This document shows positions 35,340-44,427 of a stretch of DNA of 64,000 nt, one piece after another. The notes below the pieces were generated by a model. The model made no database searches. It saw nothing but the letters and a program-made list of their open reading frames with translations, and was not told where the DNA came from. Source of the DNA: Chthoniobacteraceae bacterium (GTDB lineage: Bacteria > Verrucomicrobiota > Verrucomicrobiia > Chthoniobacterales > Chthoniobacteraceae); assembly GCA_947471505.1 (NCBI GenBank), contig CANIWM010000015.1:1-64000 (forward strand), written 5' to 3'. The translations under genes and the position numbers were made by a program. Each line of letters opens with the position of its first letter. Position 1 is the stretch's first letter.

Positions 35340-36869
35340 CTACAGATCGCCCCGCGAGTCCTCGAAATAGCTGGCTACATCCCAGCCGTCGATCGGAGCC
35401 GAGCGGCCGAGTTCCTCATCGTAGTGGACGCCACCGCCACCGCCGCCGTTGATGAGGAAATTCTTTACCACAAAGGAACCCGTGGTCTCGACGGTGCCGT
35501 TCAGCGTGGCCGAGTAATTGGGGCCGTCGAAGGTCAGAATCTGAACGCCATTACCAGAGGACACGTAAGTCGCCGAGCTGGAGGTGGACACTCCATAGAC
35601 CGACAGACGGGAGGCCACTTTGCTGCTGGTGCTGGTCGAGTTGACGGAAGCGTTGCTGAAGTCCACGTTGCCCCGCACCCAGATGTTTGCATAGACATTG
35701 GGCGGGATGGTGATGCCAGCGCCAGAGCCGGAGCCGGTGCTGAGGTTGCCGGTGACGATGATCTCGATGTATCCCGTCGTCCCGGCGGAAGGAGCCGTCA
35801 CCGCGAAGGTTCCTAGATTGCCCGTGAGATTATAGCGCGTGGGGCTCGCCTTGGTCCCGGTGACGTACGATGCAGGACCGGCACCCGAGTAGGTCGTCGT
35901 CGTCCAAGTCGGCGCCGTGGGGGCCTGAATCTCTTCATTGAAGTCGCTCAGAATCCGACTCTGGTCGATGCGGCTGCTGTCGGAGACGTTCTCATGGGCG
36001 GCCGTCGCCGGATCATCGCCGCCGTTGGTCTTCACTTCGCCTTTAATCAAGGCACCGTTCGCCGCAATCAAGGGGCCATACGGTGAGGAGGCTGGATTCT
36101 GCTTGGCAGAGGCGACGTTGCCGTTTGTCTGGACCTTGCTGCTGCTCGAACCGGGATAGATTCCGCCAGCGGTCGTCCCTGCGCTGGACTTCAAAGTGTC
36201 CTGCGAATCGAAACTGTCCACCTCCCAGCCGGTGCTGTGGCCAAGGATGACGTCATTCACCGAGGTGATGGCGCGACGGGAACGGTATCGGGGGCGGGCG
36301 ACGACCTCGACCGTCCGGGTCACATACGGGTCCGGGATCCCGGCGCTGGTGGTTGCTGCGAGCTTCATCCGGCGCAATTCCACGTCGCGCGAATCGGACG
36401 AGACGTACTTCCCGGGAAGATCCGCCCGTGCGGTCGAGCGGATGCGAAACCAGGGATTATAATTAGGCGAAGTGCCGGTTCCCTCGCGGGTGTAAACATC
36501 CACGGCGATCTTCGTCACCCGCACATTATTGGGGCCACCGATGACGGGCAGACTCGCGGCGGCGAGCGTCCGTTCGCCATTGGCCGAATAGTTTGTGGAA
36601 TCGGTGATCGTCCACGAATTTGACGTCCAGGGAAAGGTATCAGGGTTTTTGTTGCTTTTGGTCCAAGTGTTGAGCGTATCGAGGGCTAGTTCTACCCCGG
36701 CATCGGCACCATGGAGGGTCTCCTGCCATACGATGCTCTGGTGAGTGCCACGATATTTCGGGACTAAGCTCTGGAAAGAGGCGGCGATGGAGACGCCGAT
36801 GCAGGCGATCACGACGAGGGAGATGATCAGTGTGCTTGCGTTGCATCGGTGGAGTGCTTGCTTTTTCAT
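35340..36869 (-). CDS. PilX-like pilus-associated protein
   Basis: 509 residues. A short positive N-terminus and a hydrophobic helix (TLIISLVVIACIGVSIAASF) resemble the PilX/minor-pilin start, although no clear prepilin cleavage Gly is present. The mature part is rich in Ser, Thr, Gly and Asn (SGSGSGAGITIPPNVYANIWVRG), typical of secreted or surface beta-structures. It is the last gene of a three-gene minor pilin operon, 1 bp after the PilW-like gene. Probably part of a pilus tip or adhesin complex; not proven. Confidence 0.65.
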   Translation of the reverse strand: MKKQALHRCNASTLIISLVVIACIGVSIAASFQSLVPKYRGTHQSIVWQETLHGADAGVELALDTLNTWTKSNKNPDTFPWTSNSWTITDSTNYSANGERTLAAASLPVIGGPNNVRVTKIAVDVYTREGTGTSPNYNPWFRIRSTARADLPGKYVSSDSRDVELRRMKLAATTSAGIPDPYVTRTVEVVARPRYRSRRAITSVNDVILGHSTGWEVDSFDSQDTLKSSAGTTAGGIYPGSSSSKVQTNGNVASAKQNPASSPYGPLIAANGALIKGEVKTNGGDDPATAAHENVSDSSRIDQSRILSDFNEEIQAPTAPTWTTTTYSGAGPASYVTGTKASPTRYNLTGNLGTFAVTAPSAGTTGYIEIIVTGNLSTGSGSGAGITIPPNVYANIWVRGNVDFSNASVNSTSTSSKVASRLSVYGVSTSSSATYVSSGNGVQILTFDGPNYSATLNGTVETTGSFVVKNFLINGGGGGGVHYDEELGRSAPIDGWDVASYFEDSRGDL

Positions 36870-36870
36870 A

Positions 36871-37686
36871 TTAGTCGCGACGTGGATTGCGAGGATTCAC
36901 ATCCACCAGTGTTGTTGCCGAGGTAGGCGAGGCACCGCTGTTGCGAAAGCGGGGTGTGAATGAGGATTGAAGCCGGATCGTTTGGCCGCCGTTGGCTCCG
37001 CTGATCACAATGCTGGTGGTGGATGTGCTGTCCGTGATTCTCTCCGCGATCTCCCGCGTGGAAGTCGGACTCGTGGCCCCAGAAGGATACTCGCTGCGGA
37101 GCAGGCACTGCGTCGCATCCGTGCTAGAACGCTGTCCGATGTAATAGCGAATCTGAAGTTCCCCGGTGCCTGTAGCGATGGGAGTGAAGCGCGTTACCGC
37201 TTTGCCGTTCACCGTGGTCTGGGCGTCAGTCCAGGGGACGGTTCCGTTGAGCAGCGTGTTGCCGTTGCCGTTGTAGGTGCTGGAGGTATTGAGGGTCTCC
37301 CGTGAGTAGCGCGTGGTCTTGAAAGTCGATCCCGCTACGTTGTTCGGGGTGTTCGATCCGTAATAGTCGGGGACGTAGATGACGAGGATGTTCGAGCTGC
37401 CCACCGTATAGGTCGTGGTCCCCGTGTCCTTGATCGGGGTGGTGGTCGTTCCCGACAGAACTCCAATGCGCACCGCGCGGCGAACATCGAGGGCAATCGC
37501 ATCGAGGATGCGATTCGTATTCGCCACACCGACCATGTATTGGTCGGTGGCGGTAACGCTCCTGCTAATGCCCGTCGATGCATAGACGAGCACACCCACC
37601 ACCACGACGGCGACGGAAACGGTGACCATCAGTTCCACCAGCAATGCGCCGCGCTCTCCTCGGACGGTAAATTTCGCGGGTTTCAT
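36871..37686 (-). CDS. PilW-like minor pilin
   Basis: 271 residues with a type IV prepilin N-terminus: leader ending RGERG, then ALLVELMVTVSVAVVVVGVLV, with Glu at +5 of the mature chain. PilW-type pseudopilins assemble the pilus tip in the inner membrane. The stop lies 1 bp from the PilX-like start and the start 3 bp from the PilV-like stop, so the three are one operon. The rest of the protein is diverse. Confidence 0.75.
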   Translation of the reverse strand: MKPAKFTVRGERGALLVELMVTVSVAVVVVGVLVYASTGISRSVTATDQYMVGVANTNRILDAIALDVRRAVRIGVLSGTTTTPIKDTGTTTYTVGSSNILVIYVPDYYGSNTPNNVAGSTFKTTRYSRETLNTSSTYNGNGNTLLNGTVPWTDAQTTVNGKAVTRFTPIATGTGELQIRYYIGQRSSTDATQCLLRSEYPSGATSPTSTREIAERITDSTSTTSIVISGANGGQTIRLQSSFTPRFRNSGASPTSATTLVDVNPRNPRRD

Positions 37687-37689
37687 CGA

Positions 37690-38181
37690 CTAAATGCCTC
37701 CTTTCGCGATGAGGGTGCAAACCTGTCTGCTGCGCTGCGTAGTCCCGGTGACCGTCCACGTCTCTGCGATGGTCACCTTCACTAGTGTGGTAGTCGGCAG
37801 GGTGACGCCGTTGTTTGAGAAAGTCCCAGTCGGGGAACGGGTAACCACCAGCGCGGTTCCACTTGGATAGGGCTGAATGGTGAAGGTTTCTGTGAAGTTC
37901 GAGAAAGTGGTGGCGTTCTCGTACGGCGCTGGAGTGAGAGCAGCGATCCCCGCCGCAGTGGTCACGTTGGTCCAAGTCGTGCAGCGCCGGAAGGACTCGA
38001 CCCGTTGCTGGAGCAACTGGCCGGCGGATGCGAAGGCCTTTCCCGAACGAGCAAGCACAGTGGCTTGCTGCGCCGAGGCACTAAGCCCCGCGATCGCTGC
38101 GACCGTGACCCCCAACGCCACGAGCGCGTCCACGAGCGAAAAGCCAGCTTGGGAGTGGTGACGATTGAAAAGCGGTTTCAT
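37690..38181 (-). CDS. PilV-like minor pilin
   Basis: 163 residues. The start at ATG 38181 gives a leader MKPLFNRHHSQAG, cleaved after Gly, and a mature start FSLVDALVALGV. The +5 residue is Asp where Glu is usual. First gene of the minor-pilin operon. The C-terminal domain (TETFTIQPYPSGTALVVTRSP) is pilin-like beta sheet. Confidence 0.75.
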   Translation of the reverse strand: MKPLFNRHHSQAGFSLVDALVALGVTVAAIAGLSASAQQATVLARSGKAFASAGQLLQQRVESFRRCTTWTNVTTAAGIAALTPAPYENATTFSNFTETFTIQPYPSGTALVVTRSPTGTFSNNGVTLPTTTLVKVTIAETWTVTGTTQRSRQVCTLIAKGGI

Positions 38182-38359
38182 ACGCGGTTCCGATGATGAG
38201 GCGATGTCAGCCATCTCTCCGCTCGCCGCTGATTAAACGCATGAACGGGCAGGGCCACCGGCCCACTGGGTCGCTCGAAAGCAGAACTGAAATGTGTGTC
38301 GAAAAGGTCCATCGCTACTCGCAAAAGTAGCAGAACCTACGCCAACAGGGGCGTGACTA

Positions 38360-39655
38360 TTACGCCGCTGCGTCTTTGTCCTGCTTCCGGCGGAGCGTGG
38401 GCAATTTTTTGCCCTCTACGACTGCACGGTTGATGGTCACTTCGGCGATGTCTTCGCGGCTTGGAACGTCGTACATCACGTCGCGCATGATGCGCTCGAA
38501 GAGCGAGCGCAGTGCGCGGGCTCCGGTGCCGCGTTTCACGGCGGCTTCGGCGAATGCGCGCAGGGCGTCTTTGGTGACGGTGAGGCTCACGCCTTCCATC
38601 GAGAGGAGCTTCTGGAACTGCTTCACGAGCGCGTTTTTCGGCTCGGTCAAAATGGAGACGAGTTCGTCTTCCGTGAGCGGGTCGAGCGCGGTGATGACGG
38701 GGAGACGGCCCACAAACTCCGGGATCATCCCGAAGCGCAGAAGGTCTTCCGGCTCTGTGTGGCGCAGCATTTCGCTCTCGGGGACGTTCAAAGTAGGCTG
38801 GTCGTCCTCGCTCACGGCACCGCTAAAGCCGAGCGACTTTTTCCCGCTGCTCCGGCGCTCGACGATCTTGTTGAGGCCGACAAATGCGCCGCCGCAGATG
38901 AAGAGGATTTTCTCCGTGCTGACTTGGATGTATTCCTGTTGCGGGTGCTTGCGCCCGCCTTGCGGTGGGACGTTGCAAGTCGTGCCTTCGAGGATTTTCA
39001 ACAGGGCTTGCTGCACGCCTTCGCCCGATACGTCGCGGGTGATGGAGACGTTCTCCGTCTTGCGCCCGATTTTATCGATTTCATCAATATAGACGATGCC
39101 GATTTCCGCGCGCTTCACGTCGTAATCCGCCGCTTGGAGCAGGCGCAGGATGATGTTCTCCACGTCTTCGCCGACGTAGCCAGCCTCGGTGAGCGTCGTG
39201 GCATCTGCGATGCAAAATGGAACGTCCAGAACGCGAGCGAGGGTGCGCGCCATGAGCGTCTTGCCGCTGCCAGTCGGGCCGATGAGCAGGATGTTGCTCT
39301 TATCAATCTCCACCTCTGCGAGCGGGTCCAGCGGGCTGCCAATCCCTTGGCCGACGGTGCTGTTGTGCAGGATGCGCTTGTAGTGATTGTGGACGGCGAC
39401 GCTGAGCGTCTTCTTGGCCGTCTCCTGGCCGATGACGTAGTTGTCGAGGTTCCGGCGAATCTCCGCCGGCTTCGGCACGCGGAGTTGCGTGCTGTGGCGC
39501 TTGGCCTCGTCGTTCAGTTCTTTGTCGAGGATGCCTTTGCAGACGTTGATGCAGGAGTCGCAAATATAGACCCCTGGTCCTGCAATGAGTTTCCTCACCT
39601 CTGCGTGCGATTTGCCGCAGAAGGAGCACATAGTTAAATTTGAAGCGCGGGCCAT
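38360..39655 (-). CDS. clpX: ATP-dependent Clp protease ATP-binding subunit ClpX
   Basis: A 431-residue AAA+ unfoldase that feeds substrates to ClpP. N-terminal zinc finger CSFC...CDSC; Walker A GPTGSGKT; Walker [10 protein letters not shown]; sensor residues in the [13 protein letters not shown] region; ClpX-type insertion with the ClpP-contact loop IGF replaced by LGF (KKSLGFSG). It is the last gene of tig-clpP-clpX, 39 bp after clpP. Confidence 0.97.
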   Translation of the reverse strand: MARASNLTMCSFCGKSHAEVRKLIAGPGVYICDSCINVCKGILDKELNDEAKRHSTQLRVPKPAEIRRNLDNYVIGQETAKKTLSVAVHNHYKRILHNSTVGQGIGSPLDPLAEVEIDKSNILLIGPTGSGKTLMARTLARVLDVPFCIADATTLTEAGYVGEDVENIILRLLQAADYDVKRAEIGIVYIDEIDKIGRKTENVSITRDVSGEGVQQALLKILEGTTCNVPPQGGRKHPQQEYIQVSTEKILFICGGAFVGLNKIVERRSSGKKSLGFSGAVSEDDQPTLNVPESEMLRHTEPEDLLRFGMIPEFVGRLPVITALDPLTEDELVSILTEPKNALVKQFQKLLSMEGVSLTVTKDALRAFAEAAVKRGTGARALRSLFERIMRDVMYDVPSREDIAEVTINRAVVEGKKLPTLRRKQDKDAAA

Positions 39656-39694
39656 TGTATAAGTGGAAAAGCTGCTTTTGTTCCCTCGGCAGCT

Positions 39695-40363
39695 CTATTT
39701 AGGGACCGACGTAAGTTCTGCGAAATTTGGAACGTCTTTCTTGTTCACTACGACCTCATCGACGAGCCCATATTCTTTCGCTTCCGCCGCCGTCATGTAA
39801 TTGTCGCGGTCGCAATCGAGCGCCACTTTATCCTGCGGCTGGCCCGTGTGGTGGGCGATGATTTGCTTCGTGCGATTGTTCAGTTTGTAGAGGAACTGAA
39901 CGGTGCGCTCGATGTCCGCAGTGGTGCCCCGTGCACCGCCGCTGGCTTGATGAATCATGATATGGCTGTTGGGCAGCGCGAAGCGTTTTCCCTTCGTGCC
40001 AGCGCACAGGAGCAGCGCGCCCATCGAGGCGCACATGCCGATGCAGTAGGTGTTCACGTCGCAACTGATGAACTGCATCGTATCGTAAATCGCCAGCCCA
40101 TCCGTGACGCTTCCGCCGGGGCTGTTGATGTAGAGATGGATGTCTTTTTTCGGGTCGTCCATCTGGAGGAAGAGCATCTGCGCGACGATGTAATTGGACA
40201 CATGCTCATTCACCTCGGAGCCGAGGAAAATGATGCGGTCCTTGAGCAAGCGCGAGAAAAGCGAGTAGTGCTTTTCGCCACGCCCGTCGTTCTCGATCAC
40301 CGTCACGTCATACGTCGCGGAGGGTTTTACGATTGCGCTGTCGTTGTTCGATTGAATTGTCAT
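39695..40363 (-). CDS. clpP: ATP-dependent Clp protease proteolytic subunit
   Basis: 222 residues. The catalytic triad is visible: Ser in [11 protein letters not shown], His in MIHQASGG, Asp in [10 protein letters not shown]. The N-terminal extension before the [12 protein letters not shown] strand is longer than usual. It forms the tetradecameric chamber used with ClpX. The 13-bp gap from tig indicates co-transcription. Confidence 0.97.
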   Translation of the reverse strand: MTIQSNNDSAIVKPSATYDVTVIENDGRGEKHYSLFSRLLKDRIIFLGSEVNEHVSNYIVAQMLFLQMDDPKKDIHLYINSPGGSVTDGLAIYDTMQFISCDVNTYCIGMCASMGALLLCAGTKGKRFALPNSHIMIHQASGGARGTTADIERTVQFLYKLNNRTKQIIAHHTGQPQDKVALDCDRDNYMTAAEAKEYGLVDEVVVNKKDVPNFAELTSVPK

Positions 40364-40376
40364 GGGATAAAATAGA

Positions 40377-41732
40377 TTACGCTTTCACTTCTTCCACAGA
40401 TTCATCGGCTTTCGGGGCCTCTGTGGATGTCGAGACGGTCGCTTCTTTCGCGATAAACTCGAGTGTCTTCGTCGTGAGAATCTCTTCGCTCACTTGATCC
40501 AACCCACCGCGCTTTTGCAGCTCCTTGAGCACTTTCTCGAACGGCATCTGGTACTTCCGTGCGAGGCCGTTGATGCGGGCGCGCAATTCATTTTCCGTCA
40601 CTTGAATCTTCTCCTGCTCGGCGATGCGGAGCAAAACGAACGTCCCTTTGATCCGGTCGCGGGCCGACTGCGCCGCGCTGCCGACGAGGTCTTGCTGGTG
40701 CTCTTTGATGACTTCTTCCGCCACGCCGCGCGTCTGGTTTTCGCGGACGATTTCCTGGAGGATGGTCTGCGTCGTGTTGCGCACCATCGCCGTCGGGAGT
40801 TCGCATTCCACCTTCGCGAGCAGCGCGCTCATCACGCCGTTGCGCTTGGCTGCGTCGATGTTCGAGTGCTTCTGGCGCTGGAGTTCTTCGCGCGCCATGA
40901 TCCGCAGTTCGTTCAGCGATTTGCCCTCTGCGATGCTCGCGGCAAATGCGTCGTCCAGCTCCGGCAGAACGCGCGCCTTCAGCCCCTTCAGCTCGACTTT
41001 ATAGTGCAGCACTTTGCCCGGCATTCCTTCGACGGGGAAATCCGCAGGCACCGTCACGTCAAACTCCCGTGTTTCGCCGATATTCATTCCCACGAGCTTC
41101 TCGCAGAAGCCGGGGAAGAACGCCTCGTCCGTCATCTTGATCCAGAAGTCCGTATTGTGCGCCAGCGGCTTGCCGGCCTTCGGGAACCTCACATCGACGG
41201 GCTCGCCGTCAACGGTTCCGTCGTAATCCACCACCACAAAATCTTCCATCGCCGCCGGGCGCGCTGGCTCCACATCCGGGAAATCTGCCTGCTGGTCGCG
41301 CAGATTATTCAGCGCCTCTTCGATCTCCGCATCCGTCACCTCCGCACTCGGGACGGAAACCGGGATTCCTTTGTAATCCGGCAAGTCGAAGTTCGGATGC
41401 ACGATCAGCGTCGCGCGGAAATTGACCGATTGGTCATCGCCCCACACCACATCCTCCACCCCTTGCAGTTCCAGCACGCGCAAGCCCTTGTCCTTGATCG
41501 CATCGCGGCAGCCATTCGAGACGATCTGCTGCGTCACTTCCTCGCGGATTTCCTTGGAGAATTTCCGCTCAATGACCGAGCGCGGCGCTTTGCCAGCGCG
41601 GTATCCCGGCAGTTTTGCATGTTTAGTGTAGTTGCTCGCGACCTCCGTCATCGTCTTCGTAACCGTGTCAGGGCTTACGGCGATTTTAAGTGTGGCGAGG
41701 CAGTTTGGTAGAGCTTCAAATTCAACGTTCAT
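40377..41732 (-). CDS. tig: Trigger factor chaperone
   Basis: 451 residues; ATG 41732 gives [19 protein letters not shown], the usual ribosome-binding start. The ribosome-docking region has a [12 protein letters not shown] loop, a variant of the canonical GFRxGKxP. The PPIase-like domain ([17 protein letters not shown]) and long C-terminal helices follow. It assists nascent-chain folding at the ribosome exit and heads the tig-clpP-clpX operon. Confidence 0.95.
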   Translation of the reverse strand: MNVEFEALPNCLATLKIAVSPDTVTKTMTEVASNYTKHAKLPGYRAGKAPRSVIERKFSKEIREEVTQQIVSNGCRDAIKDKGLRVLELQGVEDVVWGDDQSVNFRATLIVHPNFDLPDYKGIPVSVPSAEVTDAEIEEALNNLRDQQADFPDVEPARPAAMEDFVVVDYDGTVDGEPVDVRFPKAGKPLAHNTDFWIKMTDEAFFPGFCEKLVGMNIGETREFDVTVPADFPVEGMPGKVLHYKVELKGLKARVLPELDDAFAASIAEGKSLNELRIMAREELQRQKHSNIDAAKRNGVMSALLAKVECELPTAMVRNTTQTILQEIVRENQTRGVAEEVIKEHQQDLVGSAAQSARDRIKGTFVLLRIAEQEKIQVTENELRARINGLARKYQMPFEKVLKELQKRGGLDQVSEEILTTKTLEFIAKEATVSTSTEAPKADESVEEVKA

Positions 41733-41834
41733 AGATTTCGGAAAAGTGGAAAGGGGCGGGAAAATAGCGGGCCGCACGCGCTTGCCAAGCGGCGAGTGTG
41801 TTTTTTTTCAAAAGCACAGACGCTGGAACAAAAC

Positions 41835-41864
41835 AAGCGCCGCAACCCGTCGGCTGCGGCGCTT
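41835..41864. terminator. Hairpin between tig and upstream DNA
   Basis: Ten-bp stem aagcgccgca (41835-41844) and tgcggcgctt (41855-41864) with a 10-base loop and T-rich flanks on both sides (gagttttg to the right; gttttgtt on the minus strand). It could be a bidirectional terminator or a leader hairpin for tig, which starts about 100 bp away. Confidence 0.6.
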
Positions 41865-41945
41865 GAGTTTTGAAAGAGAACGCTTTTTACCACGATGTCC
41901 GCGCCTGGCGCGGAGGGAAGCGGGTTGCGCTATCGAACTTTGTCT

Positions 41946-42114
41946 TCAGGGGACTCCCGGAAACTCACGGATGGCGGAATGTCGAGGCGCGGGAAAGTAG
42001 CGGGGCCGTCTCGGCCCCGATGTCCCACAGGGACATGGCGCGTTGCGCGCCTTTGGCGCTCGGGGGCGGACGCCCCCGCTACTATCCCGCGCTTGGTTTT
42101 CGGGAGTTCCCTTG
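41946..42114. repeat. Highly structured inverted repeat element
   Basis: Nested arms: ttcaggggactcccggaa (about 41945-41962) pairs with ttttcgggagttcccttg (about 42096-42113), and gcgcgggaaagtagcgggg (41987-42005) pairs with a segment ending 42091. Between them are at least four small hairpins (ggggccgtctcggcccc, atgtcccacagggacat, gcgcgttgcgcgc, gggggcggacgccccc). No coding sequence is evident. The rest of the 41733-42312 space holds only the hairpin at 41835-41864. Confidence 0.8.
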
Positions 42115-42312
42115 AGTCCGCCCGCCGAGAAACCCCACACCGCACCGCCAAACCAACCTCCGAACCCGAGCGAGCGGCGCAAAACGCCAGCGCCCCCTGC
42201 CTCACACAACCCCACTGAAGAACCGGACCGGTGGATCGCGTGAGGGCCGTAAGCCCTTTTACGCGACAACCGTGATGACACCGGGGCTTCGCGCAGATGC
42301 CATCAGAAAAGT

Positions 42313-42777
42313 TTAGGCGACTTGGTTGAGGTCGAAATACCACTCTCGATCATGTCTGATTCCTTTCAGGTAGCCGCGCTTGATAAGGTCGATGATCTCA
42401 AACTCGAGCAGGTTTGTAAGCGTGGAAGCTCGTGAGACGGGAATGGGATATTGCAGCGATGTGGGAAAACCGTCGAATCGGTTGGAGGGGATATGATCGG
42501 TGTCCTCGAATGGAAGACTGCGCAGAGAACTAAGTCTGCTGCGAATAGCCGCATCCTCTCGCGTGCGACGCTCCTCTGCTGTCTCGTTGCACTGCTGCAT
42601 CTCTGCGGCAAACTGCTCGAGGAGCTGATCGACTCGGAACTGGATATAAATTGCCTTGGTCTTCGCTTCATCCCCAAGCGCGGTGCTGAACGCCTTCGTC
42701 CACAAGCCAAGATTGACGTTCTTCGTGGCAATCTCTGCGCCTGCGATCTCGTAAAGTCTTTCTTCGACAGCGTTCAT
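42313..42777 (-). CDS. Unknown small protein, probable integron cassette gene
   Basis: 154 residues, no signal peptide. The N-terminus (LYEIAGAEIATKNVNLGLWTKAFSTALGDEAKTKAIYIQFRVDQL) is helical and of a kind seen in small uncharacterised proteins. The C-terminal half (LEFEIIDLIKRGYLKGIRHDREWYF) may fold with a short winged-helix-like part; this is tentative. Its ATG lies 22 bp after the conserved GTTAGGC end of an attC-like site, matching a cassette layout. Function unknown. Confidence 0.75.
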   Translation of the reverse strand: MNAVEERLYEIAGAEIATKNVNLGLWTKAFSTALGDEAKTKAIYIQFRVDQLLEQFAAEMQQCNETAEERRTREDAAIRSRLSSLRSLPFEDTDHIPSNRFDGFPTSLQYPIPVSRASTLTNLLEFEIIDLIKRGYLKGIRHDREWYFDLNQVA

Positions 42778-42799
42778 TTCAAGAGTGCGTGCGAAAGTC

Positions 42800-42918
42800 G
42801 CCTAACGACCCCAAGCTCAGCGACTCGCGGAGCTGGCGCGCTGGCTGCATGGCGGGGGAAAGGCGGTGGCAGGAAGCAGCCGCCGTGACGTGCGGAGCGC
42901 TGCAGTACATGGTTCGGC
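42800..42918 (-). other. attC-like recombination site 1
   Basis: On the minus strand the site runs from GCCGAAC (42912-42918, one mismatch to RYYYAAC) to GTTAGGC (42800-42806, fits GTTRRRY). It is an imperfect palindrome of about 119 bp with arms sharing cagcg-ctc. It begins 7 bp after the stop of the upstream gene and ends about 22 bp before the next ATG, as in integron gene cassettes. No integron integrase gene is in the window. Confidence 0.6.
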
Positions 42919-42925
42919 GTTGCGG

Positions 42926-43546
42926 TCATTGGTAGTTGTCCCCCGCAGTGTGCTTCTCGTCGAGGTAGGCGGAAATCCCGATGCTCGCAGAATCCAAGAG
43001 GGACGCGATACGCCCCATGACTTCGGCGAGGTGGCGTAGATTGATGTGCTTCACGGCGGGGAGTGACGGCTTGCCGTCCTTTGTGACGGGATAGCGGAAG
43101 CTCATGGACTGCAGGTCGAGCTGGCAAAACTCGTTGATGCACTCGCCGACCACGCCCAAATCGGTCTTGGAACCGGTGGGCCAAATCCGCTCAAGCAGTT
43201 GCCGAGTGGAACTCCAGAGAATGTCGATGCGATGGACGTGTTTGAGGTCTGCTGGCGCATCTACTAACTCCTGGCCGGAAATGATGAGCTCCTTGAGACG
43301 GAGTTCGAGGTAGTGGCGATACAGAAACGCGACGGGATAAATGAGGGTGTCCATGCCACGGTGCGTATCGACAACTCGCTCAACGATGATGTCTGCTGCT
43401 TCCTTGTAGCCCGTCGCATACGCATCCCATTTGTTGCTGGCGAAGTTGAGACACGCGTTGTGCCACCAGTCAGTATCCGGCGCGAATAACTTGTCCCCGG
43501 CAATCGGCCAAGGCATCTCGTCTGAATCGGCTTCTTCTGCGTTCAT
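42926..43546 (-). CDS. Unknown protein, probable integron cassette gene
   Basis: 206 residues, soluble. The segment YPVAFLYRHYLELRLKELIISGQEL is a helical motif of a type found in HEPN-like or related small uncharacterised proteins, but I would not assign a function from that alone. Base composition is less GC-rich in places than the surrounding genes, consistent with acquisition. It is flanked on both sides by attC-like sites on the same strand. Confidence 0.75.
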   Translation of the reverse strand: MNAEEADSDEMPWPIAGDKLFAPDTDWWHNACLNFASNKWDAYATGYKEAADIIVERVVDTHRGMDTLIYPVAFLYRHYLELRLKELIISGQELVDAPADLKHVHRIDILWSSTRQLLERIWPTGSKTDLGVVGECINEFCQLDLQSMSFRYPVTKDGKPSLPAVKHINLRHLAEVMGRIASLLDSASIGISAYLDEKHTAGDNYQ

Positions 43547-43567
43547 TTACAGGAGGCGTGTAGCATC

Positions 43568-43641
43568 GCCTAACGACTGAATCACCGACAAACCTGTTGG
43601 TTTTACGCAGAGCGCCTTTATGGGCGACTGGTTTGTTGGGT
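43568..43641 (-). other. attC-like recombination site 2
   Basis: On the minus strand it runs from ACCCAAC (43635-43641, fits RYYYAAC) to GTTAGGC (43568-43574, fits GTTRRRY), 74 bp, followed after about 21 bp by the ATG of the 206-residue gene. Both attC-like sites end GTCGTTAGGCGA. The middle forms an imperfect hairpin. Confidence 0.65.
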
Positions 43642-43966
43642 GAGCACAGGTTCTGGCGTTCATGGGGGCGGTTTAAGCGCAAAAGACGGAATCGGACAGC
43701 AAAAAATCCTTGGCTCTTATACGCATGGGCGGTCTAAATCCTACGAAAGTAATCCACGACGATCATTAAAGAACATGGACGACTAGTTCACCACCCTGGA
43801 CGGGCGGACGGCTGCGGTGGCCTCCTTGGAGGCATCGTAAGTGCGGCCGGTCGGCAGATGGGAATTGTCGGCTGCGTAAAGCCCGTGACCTCCTGGAAGG
43901 CTCCCAAGGGGCTTTGGCTCGTGTGGGGATGGATAAATACTATCCATCCTGCCCCCCGGACGTTCC
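43642..43966. other. Intergenic region with a palindrome and a possible gene remnant
   Basis: A near-perfect palindrome ggatggata-N5-tatccatcc lies at 43927-43949. A minus-strand frame from the array into this region ends at 43783 with a plausible protein-like tail (GHGLYAADNSHLPTGRTYD...). It has no recognised domain and could be the 3' end of a degraded gene. No other feature is seen. Confidence 0.4.
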
Positions 43967-43967
43967 A

Positions 43968-44177
43968 GACAGGTCCCCGTCCCCTCCAGACAGGTTCCCG
44001 TGGTCGCCAGACAGGCTCCCGTGCTCGCCAGACAAGCTCCCGTGCTCGCCAGACAGGCTCCCGTGCTCGCCAGACAGGCTCCCGTGCTCGCCAGACAGGT
44101 CCCCGTGCTCGCCAGACAGGTCCCCGTGCTTTCCAGATAGCCTCCCGCCCGCTCCAGACGGCATCCCTTTTCCCCCG
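43968..44177. repeat. 21-bp tandem array (about 9 full units)
   Basis: Units start at 43968 and every 21 bp to 44136, with a decayed unit after that. The consensus begins gacaggctcccgtgctcgc. Units 5 and 6 are identical and the outermost ones decay. Repeats abut with no spacer. Read on the minus strand they give seven-residue repeats (SLSGEHG); both strands are open simply because of the period. Confidence 0.95.
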
Positions 44178-44184
44178 GCTTAGG

Positions 44185-44427
44185 CGACTCTTTCGCAGCA
44201 GGTGACCGACACGATCTTTGAGCAAGCAGAGGTGAAGTTCCGCACGCGCGAGACGAACGCGACGGGCGAGGTGTTTTCGCCGGAGCAGTCGATCTCGATG
44301 TAAGGCGAGCGAGGGGGGCGGGGCTTGGGAAGGCCCCGCTCCTTTTTGGACTCAAGGCAAAGAAAGCACCGCCCTCCGCAGCTATTTCATCGACCCCATC
44401 CGGATTTTTTGAGGATAAATCGCGCAC
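44185..44427 (+). other. Possible 3' remnant of an Fn3-type gene, then leader of uxaC
   Basis: Bases 44223-44303 can encode QAEVKFRTRETNATGEVF then SPEQSISM and a stop. This resembles the C-terminal Fn3 tail of the protein at 6674-7657 (RGR..SRGTGPESP), but TAG at 44220 interrupts the frame upstream. It is a low-confidence pseudogene fragment. The following 120 bp up to the uxaC ATG contain no clear gene. Confidence 0.35.

Noticed and set aside
43968-44177. A repeat-protein gene on either strand through the 21-bp array
   Set aside because: All frames are open only because the period is divisible by 3; no clear start, ribosome site or domain outside the repeats.
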